Origin: MED-G17 sp963991985
GTDB taxonomy: Bacteria; Bacteroidota; Bacteroidia; NS11-12g; UBA9320
Reading direction: 5' to 3'
Length of the DNA: 64,000 nucleotides
Assembly (NCBI GenBank): GCA_963991985.1
Contig: CAXDRX010000008.1
Span: 1 to 64,000 of the forward strand
In this document: positions 35,630 to 45,600 of the stretch, piece after piece
How the letters are laid out: every line of letters starts with the position of its first letter
How positions within the stretch are numbered: the first letter of the stretch is position 1
Notes under the pieces: model-generated
Told to the model about the DNA's origin: nothing
Seen by the model: the letters and a program-made list of their open reading frames with translations, nothing else
Database searches by the model: none
Program-made: the position numbers and the translations under genes

Positions 35630-36532
35630 CTATGTATGAACTCTTTTTCTACTTTTTCTTTGAAATTTCTTGACGATAGGGTGTGCAAAAACAGCAGCAA
35701 GAATGATGCCAGTTCCTGTGTAAAATGAATTTCCCAAATCCTTGTTTTCTTCGAACAAAATGGCGGCCAAAACAATACCATAAATAGGTTCTAAGTTTAT
35801 AGCCAGATTCGTGGTAAAAGCGCTTAATTCTTTCAATGCCATTACACTAAGTGCAAAAGCGATACTGGTGCAAAAGACAGCCAAAATCGTTAAATACAAG
35901 ACATCCTTCGGCGGAATGGAAAAATTTTGATCAAATCCCTTTTGAAAGAAAGGTGTGCAAAATACCAAAAACAACCAACCCGCAGACAATTCAAGGAAAG
36001 ATATGCTTAGAGAGTTGTAAGATGCTTGAATGTATTTTTTGTTCAAAGTAGAAAACAAGGCCGCCAAAAAAGCAGACAACAAACCTACCCCAATTGCCGT
36101 GTGGTAAGCTGCTCCAATTTGAGCGATAATTAGAATTCCAAAAATGATGATTAACCCCAGCAATAGCTCCAACCAATTGAATTTACTTTTGGTAAACCAT
36201 GGTTCCAAAAAGGCAGTAAATAATGTAACAGTACTTAAACAAGCCAACGTGAGAGAGGCATTGCCACCCAATTTTATACTGCCATAAAATGTCAACCAGT
36301 GCAAAGCAATAAGCACTCCAATACCTAAGAATCTTTTTCTATCCTTATTTTTTATTGTCTTGATTCCCTTGAACACCCCGGGCATAAGTAACAATCCAAT
36401 GGCGGCGATCCACATTCTATGCCATACCAATGAAAAAGCAGAGAGTGAAATCAGTTTACCCAAGATCGCTGTAAATCCAAATAAAAGGACGGCAATATGA
36501 AGGTGAATATAAGCCTTGATTCGTGGTTTCAT
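35630..36532 (-). CDS. EamA/DMT family transporter
   Basis: 300 residues with about ten membrane helices in two EamA repeats (first from HLHIAVLLFGFTAILGKLI, second from TAIGVGLLSAFLAALFSTLNKKY). The family exports or takes up amino acids and other metabolites. The substrate cannot be read from sequence. The C terminus is basic (KKFQRKSRKRVHT). It lies between bshA and metG on the same strand. Confidence 0.88.
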   Translation of the reverse strand: MKPRIKAYIHLHIAVLLFGFTAILGKLISLSAFSLVWHRMWIAAIGLLLMPGVFKGIKTIKNKDRKRFLGIGVLIALHWLTFYGSIKLGGNASLTLACLSTVTLFTAFLEPWFTKSKFNWLELLLGLIIIFGILIIAQIGAAYHTAIGVGLLSAFLAALFSTLNKKYIQASYNSLSISFLELSAGWLFLVFCTPFFQKGFDQNFSIPPKDVLYLTILAVFCTSIAFALSVMALKELSAFTTNLAINLEPIYGIVLAAILFEENKDLGNSFYTGTGIILAAVFAHPIVKKFQRKSRKRVHT

Positions 36533-36545
36533 TTATGATTTATTC

Positions 36546-37670
36546 CTACATCAAAGCCCTCTGGTACAAAGCCTCATAATTGGGTATTATTTTTTCTTGG
36601 TCAAAGTCCTTTGCATGCGCACGAGCTGATTTTCGGAAAACTTGTAATCGTTTTTCATTTTCCAAAATATAAACGGCTTTTTCAACCATTTCTTCTATTT
36701 CTCCCATGCTACAACAAAAGCCTGTTTTACCGTCTTGCATTACTTCCTTTTGCCCTCCCGTATCGGTACAGATGACAGGTACTTCGCAAGCCATTGCTTC
36801 CAATGCTGCCAAGCCAAAGCTTTCTGTTTCACTTGTAATAAGAAACAGGTCGCCAATGGATAAAATTTCCTCTATTCTGCTTTGTTTGCCAAAGAACTTG
36901 ATGTTTTTCCCATATTTATGGTTTCGACATTTATTTTCTAATGATTTTCGCTCAGGCCCATCACCAATCATCAGCAACATAGCAGGTATTTTATCAGCTA
37001 TTTTGGTATAGACTTTCAACACATCATCTACTCTTTTGACTTTTCTAAAATTAGAAGCATGAACAATTATTTTTTCTTTTTTGGTAGCTATTTGTCTTTT
37101 TAAATCATCATTGTTTAAGTTTTTGAATCTTTTGATATCTAAGAAATTGGGAATTACCTCAATGGGTCTCTTAATGTCAAAATAATCTATTGTGTCCTGT
37201 TTCAAGCTTTCCGATACTGATGTCACAAAGTCAGACTGTTCAATACAGTATTTGATTACCGGAAGATACGTTTTGTCTCGTCCCACAACAGTAATGTCTG
37301 TTCCATGAAGGGTAGTTACAATGGGCAAATTTATGGAAGAAGTATTTTTCAAAATATTTTTGGCCATCACAGCTGCTGCCGCGTGTGGAATGGCGTAATG
37401 AACGTGCAATAAATCTATATTTTCATATTTTACCAGATCGACAATTTTTCCGGTTAAGGCCAATTCATAAGGAGGAAATCTAAAAAGGGGATATTTTGAA
37501 ACGGATACTTCGTGAAAGAAAATGTTTTCTGAGAAATGTTCAAACCGAACCGGCTGCTCGTAGCTAATGAAATGAACTTGATGTCCTTTTTTTGCCAAAC
37601 TTTTACCTAGCTCAGTCGCAATAACACCACTACCCCCGAAAGTTGGGTACAAAACGATACCTATTCGCAC
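36546..37670 (-). CDS. bshA: N-acetyl-alpha-D-glucosaminyl L-malate synthase (bacillithiol synthesis)
   Basis: 374 residues, a GT4 glycosyltransferase. MRIGIVLYPTFGGSGVIATE, LLHVHYAIPHA and TTLHGTDITVVG are characteristic of BshA; ETESFGLAALEAMA carries the nucleotide-sugar-binding EX7E motif. It joins GlcNAc to malate, the first step of bacillithiol, the low-molecular-weight thiol found in many Bacteroidota and Firmicutes. bshB and bshC are not in this window. Confidence 0.93.
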   Translation of the reverse strand: MRIGIVLYPTFGGSGVIATELGKSLAKKGHQVHFISYEQPVRFEHFSENIFFHEVSVSKYPLFRFPPYELALTGKIVDLVKYENIDLLHVHYAIPHAAAAVMAKNILKNTSSINLPIVTTLHGTDITVVGRDKTYLPVIKYCIEQSDFVTSVSESLKQDTIDYFDIKRPIEVIPNFLDIKRFKNLNNDDLKRQIATKKEKIIVHASNFRKVKRVDDVLKVYTKIADKIPAMLLMIGDGPERKSLENKCRNHKYGKNIKFFGKQSRIEEILSIGDLFLITSETESFGLAALEAMACEVPVICTDTGGQKEVMQDGKTGFCCSMGEIEEMVEKAVYILENEKRLQVFRKSARAHAKDFDQEKIIPNYEALYQRALM

Positions 37671-37775
37671 TTTTAGAAAACAAAGTTCTTTAATTTCAGA
37701 TTTAAGCGAAAAGAAATCATATTTATTTGACCATCTAGTAAAATTAAATTTACATTTTAGCCATTTTTTTGTCGC

Positions 37776-38717
37776 ATGCGTTTATCCTTATTAATCATTC
37801 ATTTTGTCATTTTGAACCCTTTTCTTTTTGGACAAACCAAACTTGAGGTCAGTATAAAACGAACTTCCTTTGAGTTGGTAGGAAATGATACCGTAAATAT
37901 TTCTAGTGATGATGCCGAACAAGAAAACCAAACAATGGATAAGCTTTATGATGATGACCTAGACGCAGGTTGGGAAGGCGATGATTTTAACACACTAGTC
38001 GCTGGCTTAAGATTTACAAATGTTCAAATACCTCAAGGCGCAATTATCGATTCAGCCTATCTGGAAGTTTACGCTCATGAAGAAGAAAACGATCAAGCCT
38101 TTATTACGATTATCGGTGAAGCAACGGATAACGCTGAAACTTTTGATTTGGATAACCTTATTACCGATAGAAACCAAACGAATGATTCTGTGCTCTGGAC
38201 TGTAAACGAAAAATGGACGATTTGGATAAAATACAAATCAGCTGATTTTGCTCAAGTTATTCAAGAAATTGTCAATAGAAGTGGCTGGAAATCTGGAAAT
38301 GCCCTCGCCATTTTTTTAAAGGGTTCTGACCAAGGCGCAAGCAATGAAGACAATGCACGAGATATGGAATCTTTCGAAAATGAAGAAGATCCAGCAGATG
38401 GTGGTGATGGAAAAAATCATCCTGAAAGAGCACCTAAACTAGTGGTTGTTTACAGCGGAGCAGCATCCACAAGCAATATTGATATTTCACAAAATGTTGA
38501 AATTATTCCAAACCCAGCAAATGATTTTATTCAAATAAATATAGGAAAAAATCAAGAGTTTTACATCTCAATAGTTGACCTAAATGGTAAAAAGGTATAC
38601 GAAAAAAATGTATCGTCTAATGAATATATCAATCTTTCCGAATTACCTAAGGGACCTTATCTTATTCAAGGCACTCTAGAAATGGGGTCATTCCGCAAAA
38701 AATTATTGCTTAAATAA
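37776..38717 (+). CDS. Secreted T9SS protein, first gene of the phytate locus
   Basis: 313 residues, signal peptide to LFGQ. The body is one beta domain (VQIPQGAIIDSAYLEVYA ... SGWKSGNALAIFLKG) that matches a module in the 1200-residue protein at 42618 (VQIQPGAKVKNAFVQFEV ... PGWKAGNAIALYF). A T9SS domain starts at EIIPNPANDF. The shared module suggests the two proteins bind the same kind of target. The stop TAA overlaps an ATG (38717) that heads the receptor reading frame, separated from it by a one-base frame difference. Confidence 0.82.
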   Translation: MRLSLLIIHFVILNPFLFGQTKLEVSIKRTSFELVGNDTVNISSDDAEQENQTMDKLYDDDLDAGWEGDDFNTLVAGLRFTNVQIPQGAIIDSAYLEVYAHEEENDQAFITIIGEATDNAETFDLDNLITDRNQTNDSVLWTVNEKWTIWIKYKSADFAQVIQEIVNRSGWKSGNALAIFLKGSDQGASNEDNARDMESFENEEDPADGGDGKNHPERAPKLVVVYSGAASTSNIDISQNVEIIPNPANDFIQINIGKNQEFYISIVDLNGKKVYEKNVSSNEYINLSELPKGPYLIQGTLEMGSFRKKLLLK

Positions 38718-38739
38718 TGCTCTGTACTTTTTCCAGTAT

Positions 38740-38749
38740 AAAAAAAAAA
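38740..38749 (+). repeat. A10 homopolymer in the receptor's signal-peptide region
   Basis: Ten adenines lie between the coupled ATG at 38717 and the open frame of the receptor. With A10 the ATG frame ends at TGA 38765-38767. With A11 (or A8) the same ATG would run straight into the receptor with a complete signal peptide. See the related finding. Confidence 0.9.
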
Positions 38750-38763
38750 TCAAATTCATATTA

Positions 38764-41595
38764 TTGAATTTGGCTTTTTTGTTTCATATTCAGGGATACA
38801 GTCAAGACTTTATTTCTGGTATCATAAAAGATGCTGAAACACAAAACATACTTGTCGGAGCTGATATACGTCAAATTGAAGGTAAAATAATTGCAATCAG
38901 TAATGAAAACGGTGAGTTTAAACTCAAGTTATCCGATAAGTCACCAGTGGTTGTTAACTATATTGGCTACAAAAGCGACACACTTAGAAATTTTTCTAAT
39001 TTAAGCGTTGAAATATTCCTTACACCCTCCTCAAAAGGATTAGATGCATTTACAGTAAATAGTAGATTTAGCCTCCAGCAAATTGGATTAAGAAATCAAA
39101 AGGAATCTAAAAATATTAAAAATATCATAAGCGCAGATCAAATAAAATTATTTCCCGATATGAATGCAGCTGAAGCTGTGGCTCGTGTTCCAGGAATTAC
39201 CTTGCAGAGAGATCAAGGCGAGGGTCGTTTTGTTCAATTACGTGGAACTGCACCTTGGTTAAGTACATTAAATATCAATGGAGAACAAGTACCGAGCCCG
39301 GAAGGGGATGTACGTTATGTTGGCCTTGATGTTATAGCTGCTGACCAAATAGAATTTGTTGAGATTACAAAAGCGCTAACACCTGATATGGATGGAGACG
39401 CAATTTCAGGAAATGTGAATATCATCACTAAAAAAGCAAGAAATACAGAACCCACATTAAATATGGCTTTTTCAGGAGGCTATAATAACATAAGTAAACA
39501 ACCCAATTTAATGGCAAGTGTTTCCTTCGGTCAAAGAATTAAAAAGCTTGGCTTCCACCTCAATGCAAATCATCAAATAAATAATCAAGGCGCCCATAAT
39601 ATAGAATACAAATTTGTACAAAGACCCACGCAAGAAGATACTAGCTTTAATCCCGTTTACTCTGATATCCAGTTTAGGCACTACAGCATAACAAGAACAA
39701 GAACCGGTATAACCACCACGATGGACTACAGCTTTTCCAAAAACTCCTTCATTATTTTACGAGGAATGTTTAACAACTTTTCGGACAACGAAATTCGAAG
39801 CAGAGTAAGACATAAATTGGGCAGTGGAACTATAATAAATAAGTACTACGCTAAAGAAGCCAAAATAGAAAGAGATCTTAAAATGAGAACCAAACAGCAA
39901 CAAATTGCTTCTTTAAATCTAAATGGATCAAGCAATATAAATAAAGCTAAATTAGAATATGGACTCGCTATTTCAAACGCCTTTGAACATACTCCTGACC
40001 GTTTTGAAATGGTTTTTGAAAGTGACGAACTTGACATACAGTTGGATTTATCAGAGCCGAATTTTCCAAGAATTTCATATCCCTTAGAAAGAGATGAAAA
40101 TAATGCTTTTGACATTGAGAATTACGCTTTTGAAGAAATGGAACTACGAAACGACTTTGTTGAAGACCTCAACAAAACTGCGAGATTGGATTTAAGTATT
40201 CCGCTAAAAAATCCTAAAAACTATCTTAAAGTGGGGGGAAAATGGAGAAATAAAACCCGAGAAAGAAACAACATTGGAGTAACCTACAACAAATACTATA
40301 ACATCTTTTTACCAGGCACAAGACAAATTTATCTTCAAGAAGGACCAGATTTAAACTTAGCCATTTTGGATGAAGATCTAAAAGTTAATAACCTTTTAAA
40401 TCGTGGCTATGAACTTGGTCCAACACCGGATCCTCAGCTTAGCAAGGACTTTTATGAATATTATCAACAACATTTTAAAATTGACGAAGACCAAAGCAAG
40501 CAGAAATCTTTTAATTCAGACTATCAAGCCAAAGAAAATATCTATGCCGCATATGCAATGGGTGAATATAATTTGGGTAAATTAAGTATTGTTGGTGGTT
40601 TGAGGTATGAGCTTACTGAAATTGAACACAAGGGAAATGTTTTAAAACTAGAAAAAGGCAGGTTCTTCAGAGATTTATTTGAAGAACAAAAAAACTATTC
40701 TCGAAGCTTTCTTTTGCCACAAATACACCTTACCTATCGGCCCGACAGAAATACCAATATACGATTTGCGGCAACAACCTCTTATTCTCGTCCAAATTTT
40801 GAAGACAATTTACCCTACAGAGAGGAAGAGAATGAAGATGAAGTTACTTATGGAAACCCTCTACTAAATTATCCAAAATCCTTTAATCTCGACTTTATGC
40901 TGGAAAAGTACTTGCCCAACAATGGTCTTTTATCTGGAGGATTATTCTACAAAAGAATTGATGATTTTATATTTTTCTACAAACGATTTGTACATGAAGA
41001 TTCTAATTTTAGCACTGCAGGACTTAACGAAATAACTATGGCCAATAACGGTCTTTTTGCAAATGTGATGGGCATAGAACTTACAGCCAATATTAAATTT
41101 TCTAAGCTACCCAAAAATTGGCGACATTTTGGGATTTTATCAAATTACACCTTTACACTGTCCGAAGCTTTTATAAATCAAAGATTACCAATTGAACGAT
41201 TAGACCAAGTGTTCATTTATGGTACAGATGGCAAAGGTTTTCTTTTAAACAATAACCAGCGAGAAAAAATAACTCTACCCGGACAATCCCCACACACCGC
41301 TAATTTTTCCCTTTTTTATGACCATCCAAAATTTTATGCAAAACTTTCAGCAAACTATCAAGATAGATTCTTAAATGAGCTTGGGGCAGAAAACGAACTT
41401 GATGTATTTTACGATAGACAATTTCATCTAGACTTTCTGGCAGACTATGTTCTAAATCCCCAAATCAAATGTTTTATTCAAATTAACAATATCACCAACC
41501 AGCCACTAAGGTATTACCTAGGAAATCCCTCGTTAACGAAGCAATATGAGTTTTATTCTTGGTGGGGAAGAATTGGTTTAAAAGCAAATTTTTAG
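38764..41595 (+). CDS. TonB-dependent outer-membrane receptor
   Basis: 943 residues from TTG 38764 as the sequence stands; the signal peptide then lacks its basic start (MNLAFLFHIQGYSQ). The coupled ATG at 38717 is out of frame by one base at the A10 tract. The carboxypeptidase-regulatory-like domain comes first (DFISGIIKDAETQN), then the plug (AAEAVARVPGITLQRDQGEG, GNVNIITKKA) and the 22-stranded barrel to the C-terminal ...GRIGLKANF. It should import a ligand, probably phytate or its products, given the next gene is a phytase two bases away. Confidence 0.9.
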   Translation: MNLAFLFHIQGYSQDFISGIIKDAETQNILVGADIRQIEGKIIAISNENGEFKLKLSDKSPVVVNYIGYKSDTLRNFSNLSVEIFLTPSSKGLDAFTVNSRFSLQQIGLRNQKESKNIKNIISADQIKLFPDMNAAEAVARVPGITLQRDQGEGRFVQLRGTAPWLSTLNINGEQVPSPEGDVRYVGLDVIAADQIEFVEITKALTPDMDGDAISGNVNIITKKARNTEPTLNMAFSGGYNNISKQPNLMASVSFGQRIKKLGFHLNANHQINNQGAHNIEYKFVQRPTQEDTSFNPVYSDIQFRHYSITRTRTGITTTMDYSFSKNSFIILRGMFNNFSDNEIRSRVRHKLGSGTIINKYYAKEAKIERDLKMRTKQQQIASLNLNGSSNINKAKLEYGLAISNAFEHTPDRFEMVFESDELDIQLDLSEPNFPRISYPLERDENNAFDIENYAFEEMELRNDFVEDLNKTARLDLSIPLKNPKNYLKVGGKWRNKTRERNNIGVTYNKYYNIFLPGTRQIYLQEGPDLNLAILDEDLKVNNLLNRGYELGPTPDPQLSKDFYEYYQQHFKIDEDQSKQKSFNSDYQAKENIYAAYAMGEYNLGKLSIVGGLRYELTEIEHKGNVLKLEKGRFFRDLFEEQKNYSRSFLLPQIHLTYRPDRNTNIRFAATTSYSRPNFEDNLPYREEENEDEVTYGNPLLNYPKSFNLDFMLEKYLPNNGLLSGGLFYKRIDDFIFFYKRFVHEDSNFSTAGLNEITMANNGLFANVMGIELTANIKFSKLPKNWRHFGILSNYTFTLSEAFINQRLPIERLDQVFIYGTDGKGFLLNNNQREKITLPGQSPHTANFSLFYDHPKFYAKLSANYQDRFLNELGAENELDVFYDRQFHLDFLADYVLNPQIKCFIQINNITNQPLRYYLGNPSLTKQYEFYSWWGRIGLKANF

Positions 41596-41597
41596 AT

Positions 41598-42572
41598 ATG
41601 AAGCTTGGTATTTTAGGTTTTTTGATTGGTCTTTTTTCAATCCAGACAAAAATAAAACCAGATGTAATCACTCAAAAGGTGCGTCATGATAGCGACGATC
41701 CAGCAATTTGGTATAACACGAAAAATCCCCAAAACAGTGTAATTTTCGGAACTGACAAAGATAAAGACGGCTCAGTTTTAGCCTTTGATTTAAATGGAAA
41801 AATTATCGACTCGCTTTGTATCTTTGGGCTGAGAAGACCCAACAACATAGATATTCAACAAAACTTTAGTTATAACGGAAAACAACATTCAATTTTAGCA
41901 ATTACTGAAAGGGAACTAAAACGAATTCGACTATTTTCTATTCCAGATATGCATGAAATTGGAAATGGTTTTAGGATCTTTCAAAATGACACATTTCCAC
42001 GTTTTGATCTGCCTATGGGAATTACTTTAGGCGCTAAAAATCAAAAGTTGCAAATTTTTGTCAGTAGAAAAGAAGGGCCTTCAAAAGGTTATATTCACCA
42101 ATATTCTTTCGACCCAGTTCATCTAAGTTTGAATCTGACCAAAACACTAGGAAATTTTGATGGTAAAAATGAAATTGAAGCTTTGTGTTTAGACGACGAC
42201 AAAAACATCTTGTATTACAGCGACGAAGGATTTGGCGTTCACGCTCTAAATTTAACAACCGAACATGATACCGTTTTTGGGCGAACTCAATTTGGAGAAG
42301 ACCACGAAGGTATCGCCTTGCTTAAAAATGACTCGCTAAACTTGGTTGTTGTTTCAGATCAAAAAAATGGTGAACTAGAACTCTTTGATGCTTCCAACAA
42401 CTACAGACATCTTGCAAGTGTAAAAATGAGTGCCAAAGAAACTGATGGAATAGAAATACTCAACTACCCAATGAAAATATTTCAAAATGGTTTACTTGTA
42501 ATCATGTCAGACAACCGAACTTTTCAATACTATTCTTTAAATAAACTAATTAATTCCTTAATAAATAATTAA
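41598..42572 (+). CDS. Beta-propeller phytase
   Basis: 324 residues from ATG 41598, two bases after the receptor's stop. Family marks: DSDDPAIWY, FGTDKDKDGSVLAFDLNGK, RPNNIDI and EIEALCLDDDKNILYYSDEG. Acidic clusters bind calcium and shape the site that removes phosphates from inositol hexakisphosphate. A short hydrophobic N terminus suggests export, though no lipobox is seen. Together with the receptor it forms the core of a phosphate-from-phytate locus. Confidence 0.9.
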   Translation: MKLGILGFLIGLFSIQTKIKPDVITQKVRHDSDDPAIWYNTKNPQNSVIFGTDKDKDGSVLAFDLNGKIIDSLCIFGLRRPNNIDIQQNFSYNGKQHSILAITERELKRIRLFSIPDMHEIGNGFRIFQNDTFPRFDLPMGITLGAKNQKLQIFVSRKEGPSKGYIHQYSFDPVHLSLNLTKTLGNFDGKNEIEALCLDDDKNILYYSDEGFGVHALNLTTEHDTVFGRTQFGEDHEGIALLKNDSLNLVVVSDQKNGELELFDASNNYRHLASVKMSAKETDGIEILNYPMKIFQNGLLVIMSDNRTFQYYSLNKLINSLINN

Positions 42573-42617
42573 CCTGTCGCTAGAGGCGATGTATTTCCTT
42601 TGCCAACAAAAATAGAT

Positions 42618-45600
42618 ATGTTTAAATATTACAAATGTTTTTTATTGACTGCTGCCGCTGTTCTTTTCGGATTCAGCACAAAGGCCCAATTTAAAATGGA
42701 AAAATTAGGCACCTTCACTGCAGAAGCAGACTTTGCCGAAGGAGGTACAGAAATTATTGCTTATGACGAAACAGGGAAAAAAGTATTTTCTACCAATGGA
42801 TTCCAAAACAGAATAGACATCATAGATGTGAATGATCCAACCAAACCAGTTTTCGTAAAGTCCTTTGATGTCTCCGCGATCGGAGATGGGATTCAGAGTG
42901 TTGCCGTGCATGGTGGTATTGTTGCTGTTGCAATCTCAAACGAAGATGGAACCAAAAATGGCTTTGTAGGTTTTTTTGATACCGACGGGAATTTCAAATC
43001 CTTCGTTGAGGTAGGTGTGCTTCCCGATGCAGTAACTTTCTCATCAGATGGAAAAACAGTGATTTCTTCCAATGAAGGAGAACCAAGTGACGATTACTTA
43101 CAAGATCCTAAAGGTTCTATCTCAATCATTGACGTATCAGGAGGTATTGATGGTATTTCACAAGCCAATGTTGTTACCCTAGGTTTTGAAGATTACAACA
43201 ACAACTACAATAGAAACATAAGAGTATTTGGTCGTACAGAGAATTTTGCTAGCGATTTTGAAGATTCCACTTTAGAAGCAAGTGGTGTTCACGCCTTTAG
43301 CAATGCTTCCAACAGAGACTGGAGACTTTCTTCAAGAAGTGGAATCTCTTATGCCGAAATGAATGGATTTGGTGGTGACGTGGCTTCCGACGATTGGTTG
43401 GTGATTGATTCTTTAAATCTCTCTGCCAGTGGGCACGAGCACGCTTACCTAAGTTTTCTAAATGAAAGACGATACAATGGAAATGGAATGGAGGTGTTGG
43501 CCTCTACCGATTTCGCTGGTGATGTGAAATCAGCAACTTGGACAAATATCGAAGACAACAAGTCTATTAGCTTGAGGCTTACTTCTGCTTCCGACGATAC
43601 AGAAGAATATGTAGCAGGACCCAACCAAACCAAAACGGTTGGAGAGCAAGATTTTGGGAGTTCAGACTTAGAGTTTAATTCTGAAAAAGAAGGCATGACC
43701 CGACCGCAAGTTGTTGCCATCCGATTTGATAATGTGCAGATTCAGCCTGGAGCAAAAGTTAAAAATGCTTTCGTTCAATTCGAAGTAGATGAAGCTGCCA
43801 AGGATACTGGAAAATGCTCTGTGGATATCATGGTGGAAGACAGCGAAAATGCCTCAACATTTGTTGGAACTAATTCAGAAGTTGCCAATAGAACGAAAAT
43901 GATCAATAATGTAACTGACCTAATAATTTCAGAATATGCAGAAGGTTCTTCGAGCAACAAGTACATTGAAATTTACAATGGTACAGGTTCAGATGTAGAT
44001 TTGTCTAAATACTCAATAAAAGGTACAAATAATGGAACCTCATGGGGAGACAATGGAGAAAGAGATTTTGCCCTTACTGGAACCTTATCTAATGATTCAG
44101 TTTATATTATTTGTGCTGATCAAGCTGATGCAAGTATTCTCGCCAAAGCGGATACAGCATTAGCCTACGAGAGCCCACTTCATCATAATGGAGACGATGC
44201 AATAGCAATCTTTAAAGGAACTGAAATAATTGATGCTGTTGGCGTTGACGGAAATGATCCAGGGAGTGGTTGGAACGTAGCTGGAGTTAAAGATGCAACA
44301 AAGGACCACACTTTGAGAAGAAAACCTAATTCACAGCCAAATATGGGAGATTGGTCAAAAAGCTCCGGTGATAATGCTGAAAACTCCGAATGGATTGTTG
44401 AAGCTAAAGATGTTTGGACCTTTTTGGGCCAACATGAAGGTCCTAACTCCGAATGGATTGTTGAAGCTAAAGATGTTTGGACCTTTTTGGGCCAACATGA
44501 AGATCTTAAAAGTGTAAGATGGACGATTGCGGCAAATACTTGGCAAACAGTTGGTGAGGCGGGAGCAGATCAACAAACAGTTGATATCTCCAAACTTATC
44601 CAGTCTGTCGTAGACATGCCTGGTTGGAAAGCGGGAAATGCCATTGCACTGTATTTTGCTCCTGCCGGAATAGACGAAGGAATCCGTGTTGCTAAATCTG
44701 CCGATGTTGCACCAAACGAAGCAGCAGAATTGCATGTAGCCTTTGACGGTGGCGTAATCAATTGGTCCGACAACGGACAATGGAACTGGGTTGAATCGGG
44801 GCTGATAGACATTTCTGAACACATTTCAGACAATACTGCCATTGCTTTTCACTACACTGGAGGAAATAATAAAGGCGATGGCGTCGGTTCACTTTACAGA
44901 ATTACTGAACTTGAAATCGCTCAGCAAGACTTGGCGAATGATCTAGAACCAGAATATTCAGTAGTAGGTTCGGACAACAACACGATTTACACCGTAGCTC
45001 AAGAAAACAATGCCATGATTGTGAGTACCATCAACCCGCCTGCCATTTATGGAATTTACCCATTAGGCACCAAAGACCACAGCGCTCCAGGAAACGGCTT
45101 AGACCCAACCAACGACGATGGTGGAATCAATATCGGCAACTTTCCACTGAATGGAATGTTCATGCCAGATGGTATGGCTGTTGCAAATATTGGCGGATCC
45201 GACTATGTATTTACGGCCAATGAAGGAGATGCAAGAGAATACGAAGGAAACCCTGGGTTGATCGAAGAGGTGGATCTCCTAGATGGAGGACAAGGCCTAG
45301 TTGGACAAGGTTACATGGACATGGACAACAACGACACTGCCGACGATGGAACGGAAGACTGGTATACTCAATGGGGAGGAGATGACAAATTAAATGATAT
45401 GTCTTATCCGCTTGCTTTCAACGTGCATTCCAATGGTGTAATCGGAGATTTAAATCTTTACGGAGATACCGACGGTGACGGACTTATTGAAGAATTGCAC
45501 AGTTACGGAGCAAGATCTTTTACCATTTGGGACAACCGATTGAACATCGTATTTGATAGCAAGGATGAATTCGAACAAACCATTGCCAAAGAACAACCTG

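Noticed and set aside
33625..35781. 718-codon version of methionyl-tRNA synthetase
   Set aside because: The leading 56 codons overlap the transporter gene's end and precede the conserved start MGHRKKYLVTSALPYANG.
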